A stretch of 9,132 nucleotides of DNA from Bacillota bacterium (GTDB lineage: Bacteria; Bacillota; UBA4882; UBA8346): contig JANQHU010000222.1 of NCBI GenBank assembly GCA_028282485.1, forward strand, positions 1 to 9,132, given 5' to 3'. The notes under the pieces are model-generated. The model was not told the origin of the DNA. It saw only the letters and a program-made list of their open reading frames with translations, and ran no database searches. The translations under genes and the position numbers were made by a program. Shown piece after piece: positions 1 through 6,899 of this stretch (the first letter of the stretch is position 1; every line of letters starts with the position of its first letter).

Positions 1-729
1 CCGGGGCGGCTACCTCAAAAAGGCTATTCCCATCCGGTCCAAGAGGTAATGGAAGAGATCGAAGAACTCTTTTTGGGAATGGGCTTTATTATTGCCGAAG
101 GGCCGGAAATTGAGAGTGATTATTATAGTTTTGAGGCTTTAAATCTGCCCAAAGACCATCCGGCCCGGGATATGCAGGATACTTTTTATATTCAACCGGA
201 GACGGTTTTACTCCGGCCCCATACTTCGCCGATTCAGATTAGAGCCATGGAACGGCTGCATCCTAATCCGATTCGTTTAATTGCCCCGGGCCGGGTTTAC
301 CGCCGGGATTCTGACGCCACCCATTCACCTATGTTTCATCAGGTGGAAGGCTTGGTAGTGGATGAAGGAATTACCTTCGGGGATTTGAAGGGAGTCATAA
401 TTCAGTTTTTGAAGAAACTTTTTGGGGCAGAGCGGCAAGTCCGGTTTCGGCCCAGCTTCTTTCCTTTTACGGAGCCTAGTGCCGAGGTTGATGTTTCTTG
501 TAGTTGCTTGGGGAAGGGCTGCCGGGTTTGTAAAGGGACTGGTTGGTTGGAGATTTTAGGCTCCGGTTCAGTTAATCCGGTAGTCTTGGAAATGGCTCAA
601 TATGATCCTGACAAAGTTTCCGGCTTTGCATTTGGAATGGGAATTGAACGAATTGCTATGTTAAAGTATGGAATTACCGATATTAGGCTTTTATACGAGA
701 ATGATTTGCGAATGCTCGCACAGTTTTAG
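1..729 (+). CDS. pheS: Phenylalanyl-tRNA synthetase alpha subunit, 5'-truncated by window edge
   Basis: This is the catalytic alpha subunit of the cytoplasmic alpha2-beta2 phenylalanyl-tRNA synthetase, which charges tRNA-Phe. The reading frame is open from base 1 and gives 242 residues; the family usually has about 340, so roughly the first 100 residues (the N-terminal coiled-coil tRNA-binding arm) lie outside the window. The visible part begins with the typical PGR...HPV segment and M at nucleotide 49 is internal, not the start. Class II motifs are clear: HTSPIQIRAM, motif 2 as VYRRDSDATHSPMFHQVEG, FRPSFFPFTEPSAEVDV, and motif 3 as GFAFGMGIERIAMLKYG near the C-terminus. A Cys-containing segment (CSCLGKGCRVCKGTGW) precedes it, as seen in some bacterial PheS. 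One departure: the usual GAGMVHPNVL reads GSGSVNPVVL. pheT follows after 18 nt to its preferred start, so the two are cotranscribed. The identification is secure. Confidence 0.98.
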   Translation, partial: PGRLPQKGYSHPVQEVMEEIEELFLGMGFIIAEGPEIESDYYSFEALNLPKDHPARDMQDTFYIQPETVLLRPHTSPIQIRAMERLHPNPIRLIAPGRVYRRDSDATHSPMFHQVEGLVVDEGITFGDLKGVIIQFLKKLFGAERQVRFRPSFFPFTEPSAEVDVSCSCLGKGCRVCKGTGWLEILGSGSVNPVVLEMAQYDPDKVSGFAFGMGIERIAMLKYGITDIRLLYENDLRMLAQF

Positions 730-735
730 AAGGGT

Positions 736-741
736 AGGTGG
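736..741 (+). promoter_or_regulatory. Ribosome binding site deciding the pheT start
   Basis: AGGTGG at 736-741 abuts an ATG at 742 with no spacer, but lies 6 nt before a second in-frame ATG at 748. The second start therefore fits, and gives a protein beginning MRVSLEWLQEYV, as PheT proteins usually begin. Confidence 0.7.
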
Positions 742-747
742 ATGCAA

Positions 748-3153
748 ATGCGTGTTTCCTTGGAGTGGCTGCAAGAATATGTGGCAATTGATAATTTAAC
801 AGCGGCAGAGTTGGCCGAAAAGCTGACTATGGCAGGAATCCCGGTAGAATTTATTGAAGATCAGGCCCAGCAGTATCACCAGATGGTGGTGGGCAAGATT
901 AATGAGATCAAAAAACATCCTCAAGCAGATAATTTATTGGTTTTAAAAATGGATCTGGGAGAGAAGACTGATAGACAGATCATCACCGCGGCCCAAAATG
1001 TGGCTGTGGGTAACTTAATTCCGGTAGCCTTGCCGGGAGCAGTCTTACCCGACGGCCAGGTTATTAACGAAGTTTCTTTTAAAGGAGCGATCTCCCAAGG
1101 AATGCTCTGTTCTGCAGTCGAGTTGGGGCTTGCCAAAGAAGCTGCCGGAGTCTGGCACTTTGAGGCCCAGGTGGCCCCGGGGACGTCGGTGGCGGCAGCG
1201 CTGGGGGCAACTGATCAAATTTTAATTCTCGAGTTAACTCCTAATCGGGGTGATTGTTTGGGAATGCTGGGTGTGGCTCGGGAAGTAGCGGCCCTTTTAG
1301 AAACGGAAGTTAAGTATCCGGAGCTGGTTTTAAAAGAAGAAGGGGCGCCCGTACAAAATTTAGCAGCAGTAGAGATTCAGGCCCCCGAACTCTGTGCCCG
1401 TTATGCGGCGCGGGTGGTGACGGAGGTAGTGTTAGCCCCTTCGCCCCGGTGGCTGCAGCGGTGCTTAATTGCCGCCGGAGTACGGCCTATTAACAACATG
1501 GTAGATATCACCAATTACGTGATGTTAGAGTATAACCAACCCCTGCATGCCTTTGATTTAGAACGAATTGCCAAAGGCCAAATTAAGGTACGGCGGGCTC
1601 AGGCTGGTGAAAAGTTAGTCACCCTGGATGACCTGGAACGTGATCTGCAAGAGGAGAGCCTAGTAATTGCTGATCCTGAAGCCGCTTTATGTGTGGCCGG
1701 GGTGATGGGGGGCGCCAGTAGTGAAGTCACTGCTGCAACCAAAGAGATCTTATTGGAAGCAGCCTGTTTTAATCCCGTCAGTATCCGAAAGACAGCCAAG
1801 CAATTAGGAATGCGCACGGAATCTTCCTATCGCTTCGAAAGAAGAATTGATCCTCAGGGCGTTATTAATGCTTTAAACCGGGCTGTCCATCTTATCGAGG
1901 AACTGGGAGTGGGGAAGGTAGCCAAAGGTTATGTAGAACATTATCCCGAGTCGGTTGCGGCGCGAGTGATTACTACTACTACCACTAAAATTAATGCTTG
2001 GTTAGGCACTAAACTCCCGGTGGAGGTGATCAAAGGCTATTTGGAACGGCTCAACTTTAGCGTTGCAGGAACCGGGGCAGAAGAGCTCTTGGTAACAGTC
2101 CCCACCTATCGGCCGGATATTTTGCATATGGCTGATCTCGCCGAAGAAGTAGCCCGTCTCCATGGCTATCACCAGATTCCGGCCACCTTCCCCGTTAGTA
2201 AACAAACCGGGCAGCGGACTCCAAAACAACAAAATATTTTTGACTGCCGCAAATTCTTCAAGGGAATTGGTTTATCGGAAATTATTACTTATAGTTTTTA
2301 TGGTCAAGATGTGGGGTCAAAGTTGCACCTGGCTGCGAAGGATCCTTTAAAGGAAGGCATTTCCTTATTATTTCCTTTGACGGAAGAGCAGTCGGTTATG
2401 CGCACCAATCTGGTTTTTCATCTTTTAGAGACTTTAGCTTTTAATGATAAACGCCGGGAGACTAATCTGCGGGTTTTTGAAATTGCTAATGTGTACTTCC
2501 CTCAGCCAGAGGCTCAGTTAGCCAATGAAGAATTGCATTTAGGAATTGCTTTAATGGGGCAGCGGGAAGAGCCAAGCTGGAATAGTTCTCGGGAAGCGGT
2601 TGACTTTTATGACTTAAAAGGGATTTTGGAATGCTTTTTTCAGAAATACAGGCTGCCCCAGTTTACTTTAAAACCAGCGCCGCAGCCATTTTTACATCCG
2701 GGTCAGTCTGCTACCATCTGGATCGGCGAAAAACAAGTCGGATTTTTGGGGCAGGTTCATCCCAATGTACAAAAGGAGTTTGAAATAACAAGGCAGGCTT
2801 TTGTCATGGAGCTTCATGTAGGAGAGTTGTTTGACTTAGTAAATGAGAGAGAATCCTTTAAGTCCTTACCGCGATTTCCGATGATTAATCGTGATTTAGC
2901 TTTAGTAGTTGCTAAAGAGGTTACTGCCGCAAGGATTATGGCCGATATTCAGGAGAAGGCGGGAGAACTGTTAGAAAAAGTAGCCTTGTTTGATGTTTAT
3001 GAAGGAGATCAAGTCCCCGCCGGTATGCGGAGCTTAGCCTTTAGCCTAACCTATCGTTCCGCCGAAAGAACCTTAAATGACCAAGAGGTTAATGAGCTGC
3101 AGGCAGAATTACTAAAGAAATTAAATGCAGCCTACGGGGCCTCGATTCGGTAA
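748..3153 (+). CDS. pheT: Phenylalanyl-tRNA synthetase beta subunit
   Basis: Beta subunit of phenylalanyl-tRNA synthetase: it binds tRNA-Phe, completes the heterotetramer with PheS and hydrolyses mischarged Tyr-tRNA-Phe. I prefer the ATG at 748 (801 residues) to the one at 742 because of ribosome-binding-site spacing and family N-termini. The length is normal. Domains in order: the N-terminal B1 strand region (MRVSLEWLQEYV); an EMAP/OB-fold tRNA-binding domain at about 45-150, with HPQADNLLVLKMDLG and FKGAISQGMLCSAVELG; the B3/B4 editing region at about 205-400, with VRPINNMVDITNYVMLE and NQPLHAFD; B5 at about 407-480, ending TYRPDILHMADLAEEVARL; a synthetase-like core; and the ferredoxin-like anticodon-binding (FDX-ACB) domain at about 703-801, with FPMINRDLALVV. 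It sits directly behind pheS. No GC-rich terminator is visible after the stop, so read-through into the next gene is possible. Confidence 0.98.
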   Translation: MRVSLEWLQEYVAIDNLTAAELAEKLTMAGIPVEFIEDQAQQYHQMVVGKINEIKKHPQADNLLVLKMDLGEKTDRQIITAAQNVAVGNLIPVALPGAVLPDGQVINEVSFKGAISQGMLCSAVELGLAKEAAGVWHFEAQVAPGTSVAAALGATDQILILELTPNRGDCLGMLGVAREVAALLETEVKYPELVLKEEGAPVQNLAAVEIQAPELCARYAARVVTEVVLAPSPRWLQRCLIAAGVRPINNMVDITNYVMLEYNQPLHAFDLERIAKGQIKVRRAQAGEKLVTLDDLERDLQEESLVIADPEAALCVAGVMGGASSEVTAATKEILLEAACFNPVSIRKTAKQLGMRTESSYRFERRIDPQGVINALNRAVHLIEELGVGKVAKGYVEHYPESVAARVITTTTTKINAWLGTKLPVEVIKGYLERLNFSVAGTGAEELLVTVPTYRPDILHMADLAEEVARLHGYHQIPATFPVSKQTGQRTPKQQNIFDCRKFFKGIGLSEIITYSFYGQDVGSKLHLAAKDPLKEGISLLFPLTEEQSVMRTNLVFHLLETLAFNDKRRETNLRVFEIANVYFPQPEAQLANEELHLGIALMGQREEPSWNSSREAVDFYDLKGILECFFQKYRLPQFTLKPAPQPFLHPGQSATIWIGEKQVGFLGQVHPNVQKEFEITRQAFVMELHVGELFDLVNERESFKSLPRFPMINRDLALVVAKEVTAARIMADIQEKAGELLEKVALFDVYEGDQVPAGMRSLAFSLTYRSAERTLNDQEVNELQAELLKKLNAAYGASIR

Positions 3154-3233
3154 GTACTCATTAATTTTAATAAATTATTTAACGGCATAAAATTCCCTGA
3201 CTGAAGCATATAATTAGGCAAAAGAAAGAGTGC

Positions 3234-3239
3234 AGGAGG
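3234..3239 (+). promoter_or_regulatory. Ribosome binding site deciding the start at 3248
   Basis: A perfect AGGAGG stands 8 nt before ATG 3248. An upstream in-frame GTG at 3230 overlaps this site and would have no binding site of its own, so the longer frame is rejected. Confidence 0.8.
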
Positions 3240-3247
3240 GGAATTTA

Positions 3248-4117
3248 ATGCTACTGATACCAGAAGCGCAAAGTTTCCGGTGGAAAGATTACCAGCCGTT
3301 AATGCAGTTTCTGTTAATGTTAGTCTGGGTGGCGCTGGCTTTCTTGGAAGTAGATACTACTTCTTCGGTATTATTAGTACCTTTAATCAATAGTCGCTTT
3401 TTTTTGGGAACGACAGTCTTTATCGGAAATTTTCTTTTTTTCCCCCGCATTGAGGAAGTCCAGGTTAGCCGGAAGCTACAGACTATTTGCTTTGTGGGCA
3501 TCTTAGGAATAGTTCTTTTTCCGGTGAATCCCCAGCTGGTTAATTGGCAGTACCTCCTTTTAGGAATCATTAATGCTTTGATTGTAGTTTTTTATTTAAC
3601 TTTTATTTGGCGGTTACTGAAAGGTGTGTTTGAGAAGTGGTTCGCTTTGGCCCAAAAAGAGACGGTCATAGGAGAACTAGCTGGTTATTGGCGGGAGTGG
3701 ACCAAGGATGCTCTCAAATTAGGGTTGTGGGGATTTTTTTTGCTAAGCAATGCTTATTATTATTTAGTAAACTTTTATTTAATAGACCCCATTTTTTACA
3801 GTTGGCTCTTATTAATCCCCCTTTTGGTTTTAATAATTACTTTCTATTATATTTGGAAGAAACAAGTTGTTTGTCAATTACAAGCCCCTCGAAGCAAAAT
3901 TGAAAAATATTTAGGGCAGCATTTGCAATTGGAAGAGCTGGGCCCGGGACAATTGGAAAGCAGTTATTTAGAATTCAATTACTACACTGCCCTCTTCCGA
4001 TATCTAAAAAAGTTAACTTTTCCTATTTATCTTTACGGGCTCTTAATCTATTATTTATTATTATGTAGTGGGCTGCTCTGGCTGCCGGAATTTTTCCAAT
4101 TAGTGGTTGAAGTTTAA
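3248..4117 (+). CDS. Uncharacterised seven-helix membrane protein
   Basis: I do not recognise a family. The protein has 289 residues from ATG 3248 (strong AGGAGG 8 nt upstream). It is very hydrophobic, with about seven predicted membrane segments at roughly 17-34, 40-65, 78-93, 99-123, 156-178, 182-203 and 257-279, and is rich in Tyr, Phe and Leu. No cleavable signal peptide is evident. Two polar stretches stand out: about 124-155, with KETVIGELAGYWREWTKDAL, and a longer one at 204-256, with KIEKYLGQHLQLEELG. No catalytic motif, transporter signature or metal ligands can be pointed out. The gene lies 94 nt behind pheT and ends at an intrinsic terminator, so it is either the last gene of the pheST unit or a monocistronic gene. 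In Bacillus this position, between pheT and zapA, holds rnhC instead. The gene is real by codon pattern and binding site; its function is unknown. Confidence 0.85.
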   Translation: MLLIPEAQSFRWKDYQPLMQFLLMLVWVALAFLEVDTTSSVLLVPLINSRFFLGTTVFIGNFLFFPRIEEVQVSRKLQTICFVGILGIVLFPVNPQLVNWQYLLLGIINALIVVFYLTFIWRLLKGVFEKWFALAQKETVIGELAGYWREWTKDALKLGLWGFFLLSNAYYYLVNFYLIDPIFYSWLLLIPLLVLIITFYYIWKKQVVCQLQAPRSKIEKYLGQHLQLEELGPGQLESSYLEFNYYTALFRYLKKLTFPIYLYGLLIYYLLLCSGLLWLPEFFQLVVEV

Positions 4118-4121
4118 GTTT

Positions 4122-4150
4122 AACTCCTTTAATGAAGGAGTTTTTTGTTT
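4122..4150 (+). terminator. Rho-independent terminator
   Basis: AACTCCTT (4122-4129) and AAGGAGTT (4135-4142) form a perfect 8-bp hairpin with a 5-nt loop. The T-rich tract TTTTTTGTTTT follows. It starts 5 nt after the stop of the membrane-protein gene and separates the pheST side from the zapA unit. Confidence 0.9.
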
Positions 4151-4256
4151 TATAGCCAATATTCTATTAGCAATTATTTTTTAAACAATTAAGTTTGTAC
4201 AGAAAACAGAAAAAAGCTCTTTTTATTGAGACTATCAATGGACTTGAGGTGTCATT

Positions 4257-4532
4257 ATGGATAAATATTTACAGACGGAAGTTACTAGCGAGCGGCTGGT
4301 TTTTCGGATTTTAGGTGAAGAATTTGCCATTAAGGGGAATACTAATAATAAAGAAAAGATTCAAAAAGTAGTCTCGTACATTGAGGAAGTAATTACCGGA
4401 TTGGAAAAGGAAAACTCCCGCTTAACCAAGTTACAGAAGGCTATTTTTGCTTCGCTGAGAATTGCTGATGAGTTAGAAAAGCTACGGGCCGAAAATCATC
4501 TTTTAGAAGAGTTAATCAAGGAGACTAGATGA
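4257..4532 (+). CDS. zapA: Cell division protein ZapA
   Basis: A ZapA-family protein of 91 residues, the usual length for Gram-positive ZapA. ZapA binds FtsZ protofilaments at mid-cell, bundles them and so stabilises the Z ring. The N-terminal half (about 11-45) has the ZapA head pattern: a strand-turn-strand LVFRILGEEFAIKG, then a helix KEKIQKVVSYIEEVI. The C-terminal half is a long amphipathic helix or coiled coil that mediates dimer and tetramer formation; AIFASLRIADELEKLRAE matches the family's conserved 'A.ln.ade...l' stretch. The start is ATG 4257, with GAGGTG 5 nt upstream. The gene follows an intrinsic terminator, so its promoter should lie in 4151-4245, where I see no sigma-A site of good quality. 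cvpA follows 41 nt downstream, the classic zapA-cvpA neighbourhood of Firmicutes. Confidence 0.88.
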   Translation: MDKYLQTEVTSERLVFRILGEEFAIKGNTNNKEKIQKVVSYIEEVITGLEKENSRLTKLQKAIFASLRIADELEKLRAENHLLEELIKETR

Positions 4533-4559
4533 TTTTAAAATCTTGACGATCAAAAAGAT

Positions 4560-4564
4560 AGGAG
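4560..4564 (+). promoter_or_regulatory. Ribosome binding site deciding the cvpA start
   Basis: AGGAG lies 9 nt before ATG 4574 but only 3 nt before an in-frame TTG at 4568. The ATG is therefore the better start and gives MNWVDWIIG, a typical CvpA N-terminus. Confidence 0.7.
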
Positions 4565-4573
4565 TAATTGGGA

Positions 4574-5386
4574 ATGAATTGGGTGGACTGGATTATTGGG
4601 ATCCTCTTCGTATTTTTTATTTTTCGGGGCTTTCAAAAAGGGTTTATTAAACAATTATTTGATCTTTTGGGAAGTGTAGCGGCCATTATTTTAGGATTTT
4701 ATTTTGGTGGCTCAGTGGGAGACTATTTGGCAACGACCTTTAAACTCTCCAGTTCCTTAGGAGGAATTATCGGTTTTGCCTTAATTATTGCCTTAGTAGT
4801 TGGGCTGGTTAGTTTTTTAAGTGCCCGTTTGCAAAAGAAACAACAGGATGAACCCCTAGCAATCATTGATAAATCAGCAGGCGCTTTATTTGCCGGCGTA
4901 AAAGTAACTATAGGGATTATTATTGTCTTGTTACTCCTCTTAGCAACTCCCTGGAAAATGATTCATGATCAAGTGCGGGATTCGGATTTTGCCGCTGATT
5001 TATTACGGTTTGCGCCGGTTTTTTCGGTAGTTCAAGATGTAATTATTCCGGCTAATTTACCCCGTTTAATTGTTACTCCCGATGGAGTAGGATTACGAGC
5101 GGTAGATGAGGAAGACCTAAAAAAAGCCACTTGCCTTCATTGTGGGAGTAAAGTCGAGTATCGGGGGCATATTAAACAAGGTTTAGTCAGTTACCATCAA
5201 GTAGTCTGTCCCAAGTGTCACCGGGTTAGTGATGGTTGTTTGACTTTTGAAGGATTTCATACTCTGTACGGGGTTTGTCCCTACGAACGCTTGGGAAGTG
5301 ATGGTCTCACTGATTGCAAAGTTTGGCCAAATCCGGAGCCGACTTTGGTAAAAGGAAGATGCTCGGTTTGCGGCAGAAATCATTAA
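4574..5386 (+). CDS. cvpA: CvpA-family membrane protein with Cys-rich C-terminal tail
   Basis: Residues 1 to about 165 form a CvpA domain: MNWVDWIIG opening, the RGFQKGFIKQLFDLLG loop after helix 1, and four membrane segments near 4-20, 28-46, 62-83 and 103-125. CvpA proteins are inner-membrane proteins, first linked to colicin V production in E. coli; in Firmicutes the gene lies by zapA and its function is unclear. This protein has 270 residues, whereas ordinary CvpA has about 160-180. The extra C-terminal part (about 181-270) carries nine cysteines: C187-x2-C190, C212-x2-C215, C222, C235, C248 and C263-x2-C266, plus several His. The three CxxC pairs suggest one or two zinc ribbons (inference). 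The tail is in frame with no break and ends in CSVCGRNH, so it looks like a native fusion rather than an assembly error. The next gene starts 30 nt later. Confidence 0.85.
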   Translation: MNWVDWIIGILFVFFIFRGFQKGFIKQLFDLLGSVAAIILGFYFGGSVGDYLATTFKLSSSLGGIIGFALIIALVVGLVSFLSARLQKKQQDEPLAIIDKSAGALFAGVKVTIGIIIVLLLLLATPWKMIHDQVRDSDFAADLLRFAPVFSVVQDVIIPANLPRLIVTPDGVGLRAVDEEDLKKATCLHCGSKVEYRGHIKQGLVSYHQVVCPKCHRVSDGCLTFEGFHTLYGVCPYERLGSDGLTDCKVWPNPEPTLVKGRCSVCGRNH

Positions 5387-5416
5387 ATGGGGTATACTAA
5401 TTTCCGAGGTGACTAA

Positions 5417-5971
5417 ATGAACTGGACGGAAATTAGTATTTTTATCGGTAAGTTACTGGGGATCTATTTGGTAGCCTTATTTATCGTTCGTTTAATTGGG
5501 AAGCGGGCTCTAGGGGAGCTCTGCCTTTTCGATCTGGTCATCATGGCGGGGATTGGGGATGCCATAGTGGTAGTTGGCTTAGAGCAACAAGTCTCTTTTT
5601 TGAAAGGGGTTGTCATCTTAGTGTTATTAGGAGGCATGGAAATGCTTTTTGCCATGTTTTCCTATCATTTTCGCTTTTTTGCCCGTATTATGGAAGGGAA
5701 GCCGACTTTATTAATTAGAAATGGCGTTGTTTTAGAAAGAAATTTAGCCCGAGAACACTTATCCCACGCTGATTTACGGCAAGAGTTAAGAAAACAAGGG
5801 GTTTCTAATATCAATGCGGTTTCGCGAGCTGTTTTGGAATCATGTGGCCAGATCAGTATTATCTTAGCCGAAGAAGAAACAGTTAACGAGAAGCTTTATG
5901 CCGAAATAACGGCACTGCGGGCCGAGTTGCAGGAGTTAAAAGCCGGCGTTTTAGATCAGAAGGAGAATTAG
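5417..5971 (+). CDS. DUF421/YetF-type membrane protein
   Basis: A 184-residue protein of the DUF421 (YetF/YcaP-like) type. Three N-terminal membrane helices lie at about 5-27, 37-53 and 61-80. The family's signature GKR..GEL..FDLVI is at 28-42, followed by the G-D turn GIGDAI. The C-terminal soluble YetF domain begins with EGKPTLLIRNGVVLERNL and continues through LSHADLRQELRKQGV to AVLESCGQISII. Family members are membrane proteins of undefined biochemical role. The last 30 residues (EEETVNEKLYAEITALRAEL) form a probable short coiled coil. The start is ATG 5417, with GAGGTGA 4 nt upstream. The next gene begins one base after the stop, which suggests coordinated translation with the downstream phosphoesterase-type enzyme. 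Family call fairly sure; function unknown. Confidence 0.85.
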   Translation: MNWTEISIFIGKLLGIYLVALFIVRLIGKRALGELCLFDLVIMAGIGDAIVVVGLEQQVSFLKGVVILVLLGGMEMLFAMFSYHFRFFARIMEGKPTLLIRNGVVLERNLAREHLSHADLRQELRKQGVSNINAVSRAVLESCGQISIILAEEETVNEKLYAEITALRAELQELKAGVLDQKEN

Positions 5972-5972
5972 G

Positions 5973-6899
5973 GTGTCTTTTTTATTTGTTTTTATCGATG
6001 GTTTGGGACTAGGTACCAGGGAAGCTTCTGTTAACCCCTTGTTAAAGGCTGAAATGCCTTTTTTGCGAGGCTTATTCAAAGCACAGCCCTTAATTGCTTC
6101 CGCAGTAGGGGGAGGTATTTATGAACCGTGCTTATTAATCAAAGCCGTGGATGCTTCCTTGGGAATAGCTGGGATACCTCAGAGTGCTACCGGGCAAACT
6201 ACTCTGTTAACAGGAGTAAATGCTTCCCAGATTATGCACCGCCACGTCTCTGGCTTTCCGCCAGAAAGACTCCGCCGACTAATTAAGGAACAGAGTATTT
6301 TTAAAAAGCTGGGGCAGCAAGGTTACAAAGCAATTTTTGCCAATACCTTTACACCGGAGTTTTTTGCGGCGTTGGCTCAAGGCAAGCGACGCTATTCAGC
6401 CACTACTTTGGCAGCACTGGCCGGCAATTGTGACTTGTTAACCATCCCGGAGTTATTAGCGGGGCAAGCGGTCTACCAAGATCTCACCAACGAACAGTTA
6501 CGGGAACGGGGGCATGCGGTTCCTCTAATTAGCCCGGCAACTGCAGGGAAGCGTCTGGGACTACTGGCCCGGGAAGCCGCATTTACCCTTTTTGAATACT
6601 TTCAAACGGATCGCGCTGGGCATAGTCAGGATTTTGCATGGTCCGTTCGGTTATTGTCCCAATTAGATAGTTTTCTCAAAAGTATCGTCAGTTCCCAAAA
6701 AGAAGCAGCTCCGCCTTTAAATATTTTGCTGGTCAGCGATCATGGAAATATTGAAGATTTAAGCACCAAGTCCCATACCCATAATCTAGTACCCTTAATT
6801 GTCATCGGCCCGGCAGCGCCGTTTTTTTATGAAGTAGAATCCTTGTTAGGCATCTGTCCCGGGATTTTAGAGGCAATTAATGGAGGAGGAGTTTATTGA
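5973..6899 (+). CDS. Alkaline-phosphatase-superfamily metalloenzyme (phosphomutase/phosphatase-like)
   Basis: A 308-residue soluble protein starting at GTG 5973, with AGGAG 7 nt upstream. It shows the ordered metal-binding motifs of the alkaline phosphatase / cofactor-independent phosphoglycerate mutase superfamily: FIDGLGLG (D9); the nucleophile region SATGQTTLLTG (T73 the likely nucleophile); DRAGHSQD (D213, H217); SDHGN (D256, H257); and SHTHNLVPLIVIG (H268 or H270). This implies a two-metal enzyme using a Thr nucleophile on a phosphate ester. The roughly 130-residue segment between T73 and D213 would form the substrate-determining cap. At 308 residues it is much shorter than true GpmI (about 510) and lacks DeoB's usual architecture, so neither name is justified. 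It overlaps the following PHP gene by one base (TGATG) and follows DUF421 by one base, so the three are a translational unit. Substrate unknown. Confidence 0.85.
   Translation: MSFLFVFIDGLGLGTREASVNPLLKAEMPFLRGLFKAQPLIASAVGGGIYEPCLLIKAVDASLGIAGIPQSATGQTTLLTGVNASQIMHRHVSGFPPERLRRLIKEQSIFKKLGQQGYKAIFANTFTPEFFAALAQGKRRYSATTLAALAGNCDLLTIPELLAGQAVYQDLTNEQLRERGHAVPLISPATAGKRLGLLAREAAFTLFEYFQTDRAGHSQDFAWSVRLLSQLDSFLKSIVSSQKEAAPPLNILLVSDHGNIEDLSTKSHTHNLVPLIVIGPAAPFFYEVESLLGICPGILEAINGGGVY
6884..6889 (+). promoter_or_regulatory. Ribosome binding site for the PHP gene
   Basis: AGGAGG inside the end of the upstream gene, 9 nt before ATG 6899 and 6 nt before an in-frame TTG at 6896. The ATG is preferred because it is the stronger codon and gives the usual short lead before the HTH metal motif. 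Either choice changes only one residue. Confidence 0.6.

Noticed and set aside
742..747. Upstream ATG of pheT as the start
   Set aside because: It directly abuts the AGGTGG binding site with no spacer. The ATG at 748 has a 6-nt spacer and gives the typical PheT N-terminus.
921..2350. Several short open frames overlapping pheT on both strands
   Set aside because: They lie inside a full-length conserved gene, have no binding sites and resemble no protein family.
3209..3214. Perfect TATAAT ahead of the membrane-protein gene
   Set aside because: No -35 hexamer is found at 16-18 nt, and no TGn extension precedes it. The surrounding sequence is AT-rich, so a chance match is likely.
4190..4227. 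TTGTAC with a downstream T/A-rich hexamer as the zapA promoter
   Set aside because: The best -10 candidates are at the wrong spacing (about 21 nt) or match poorly. I could not support a specific promoter in this gap.
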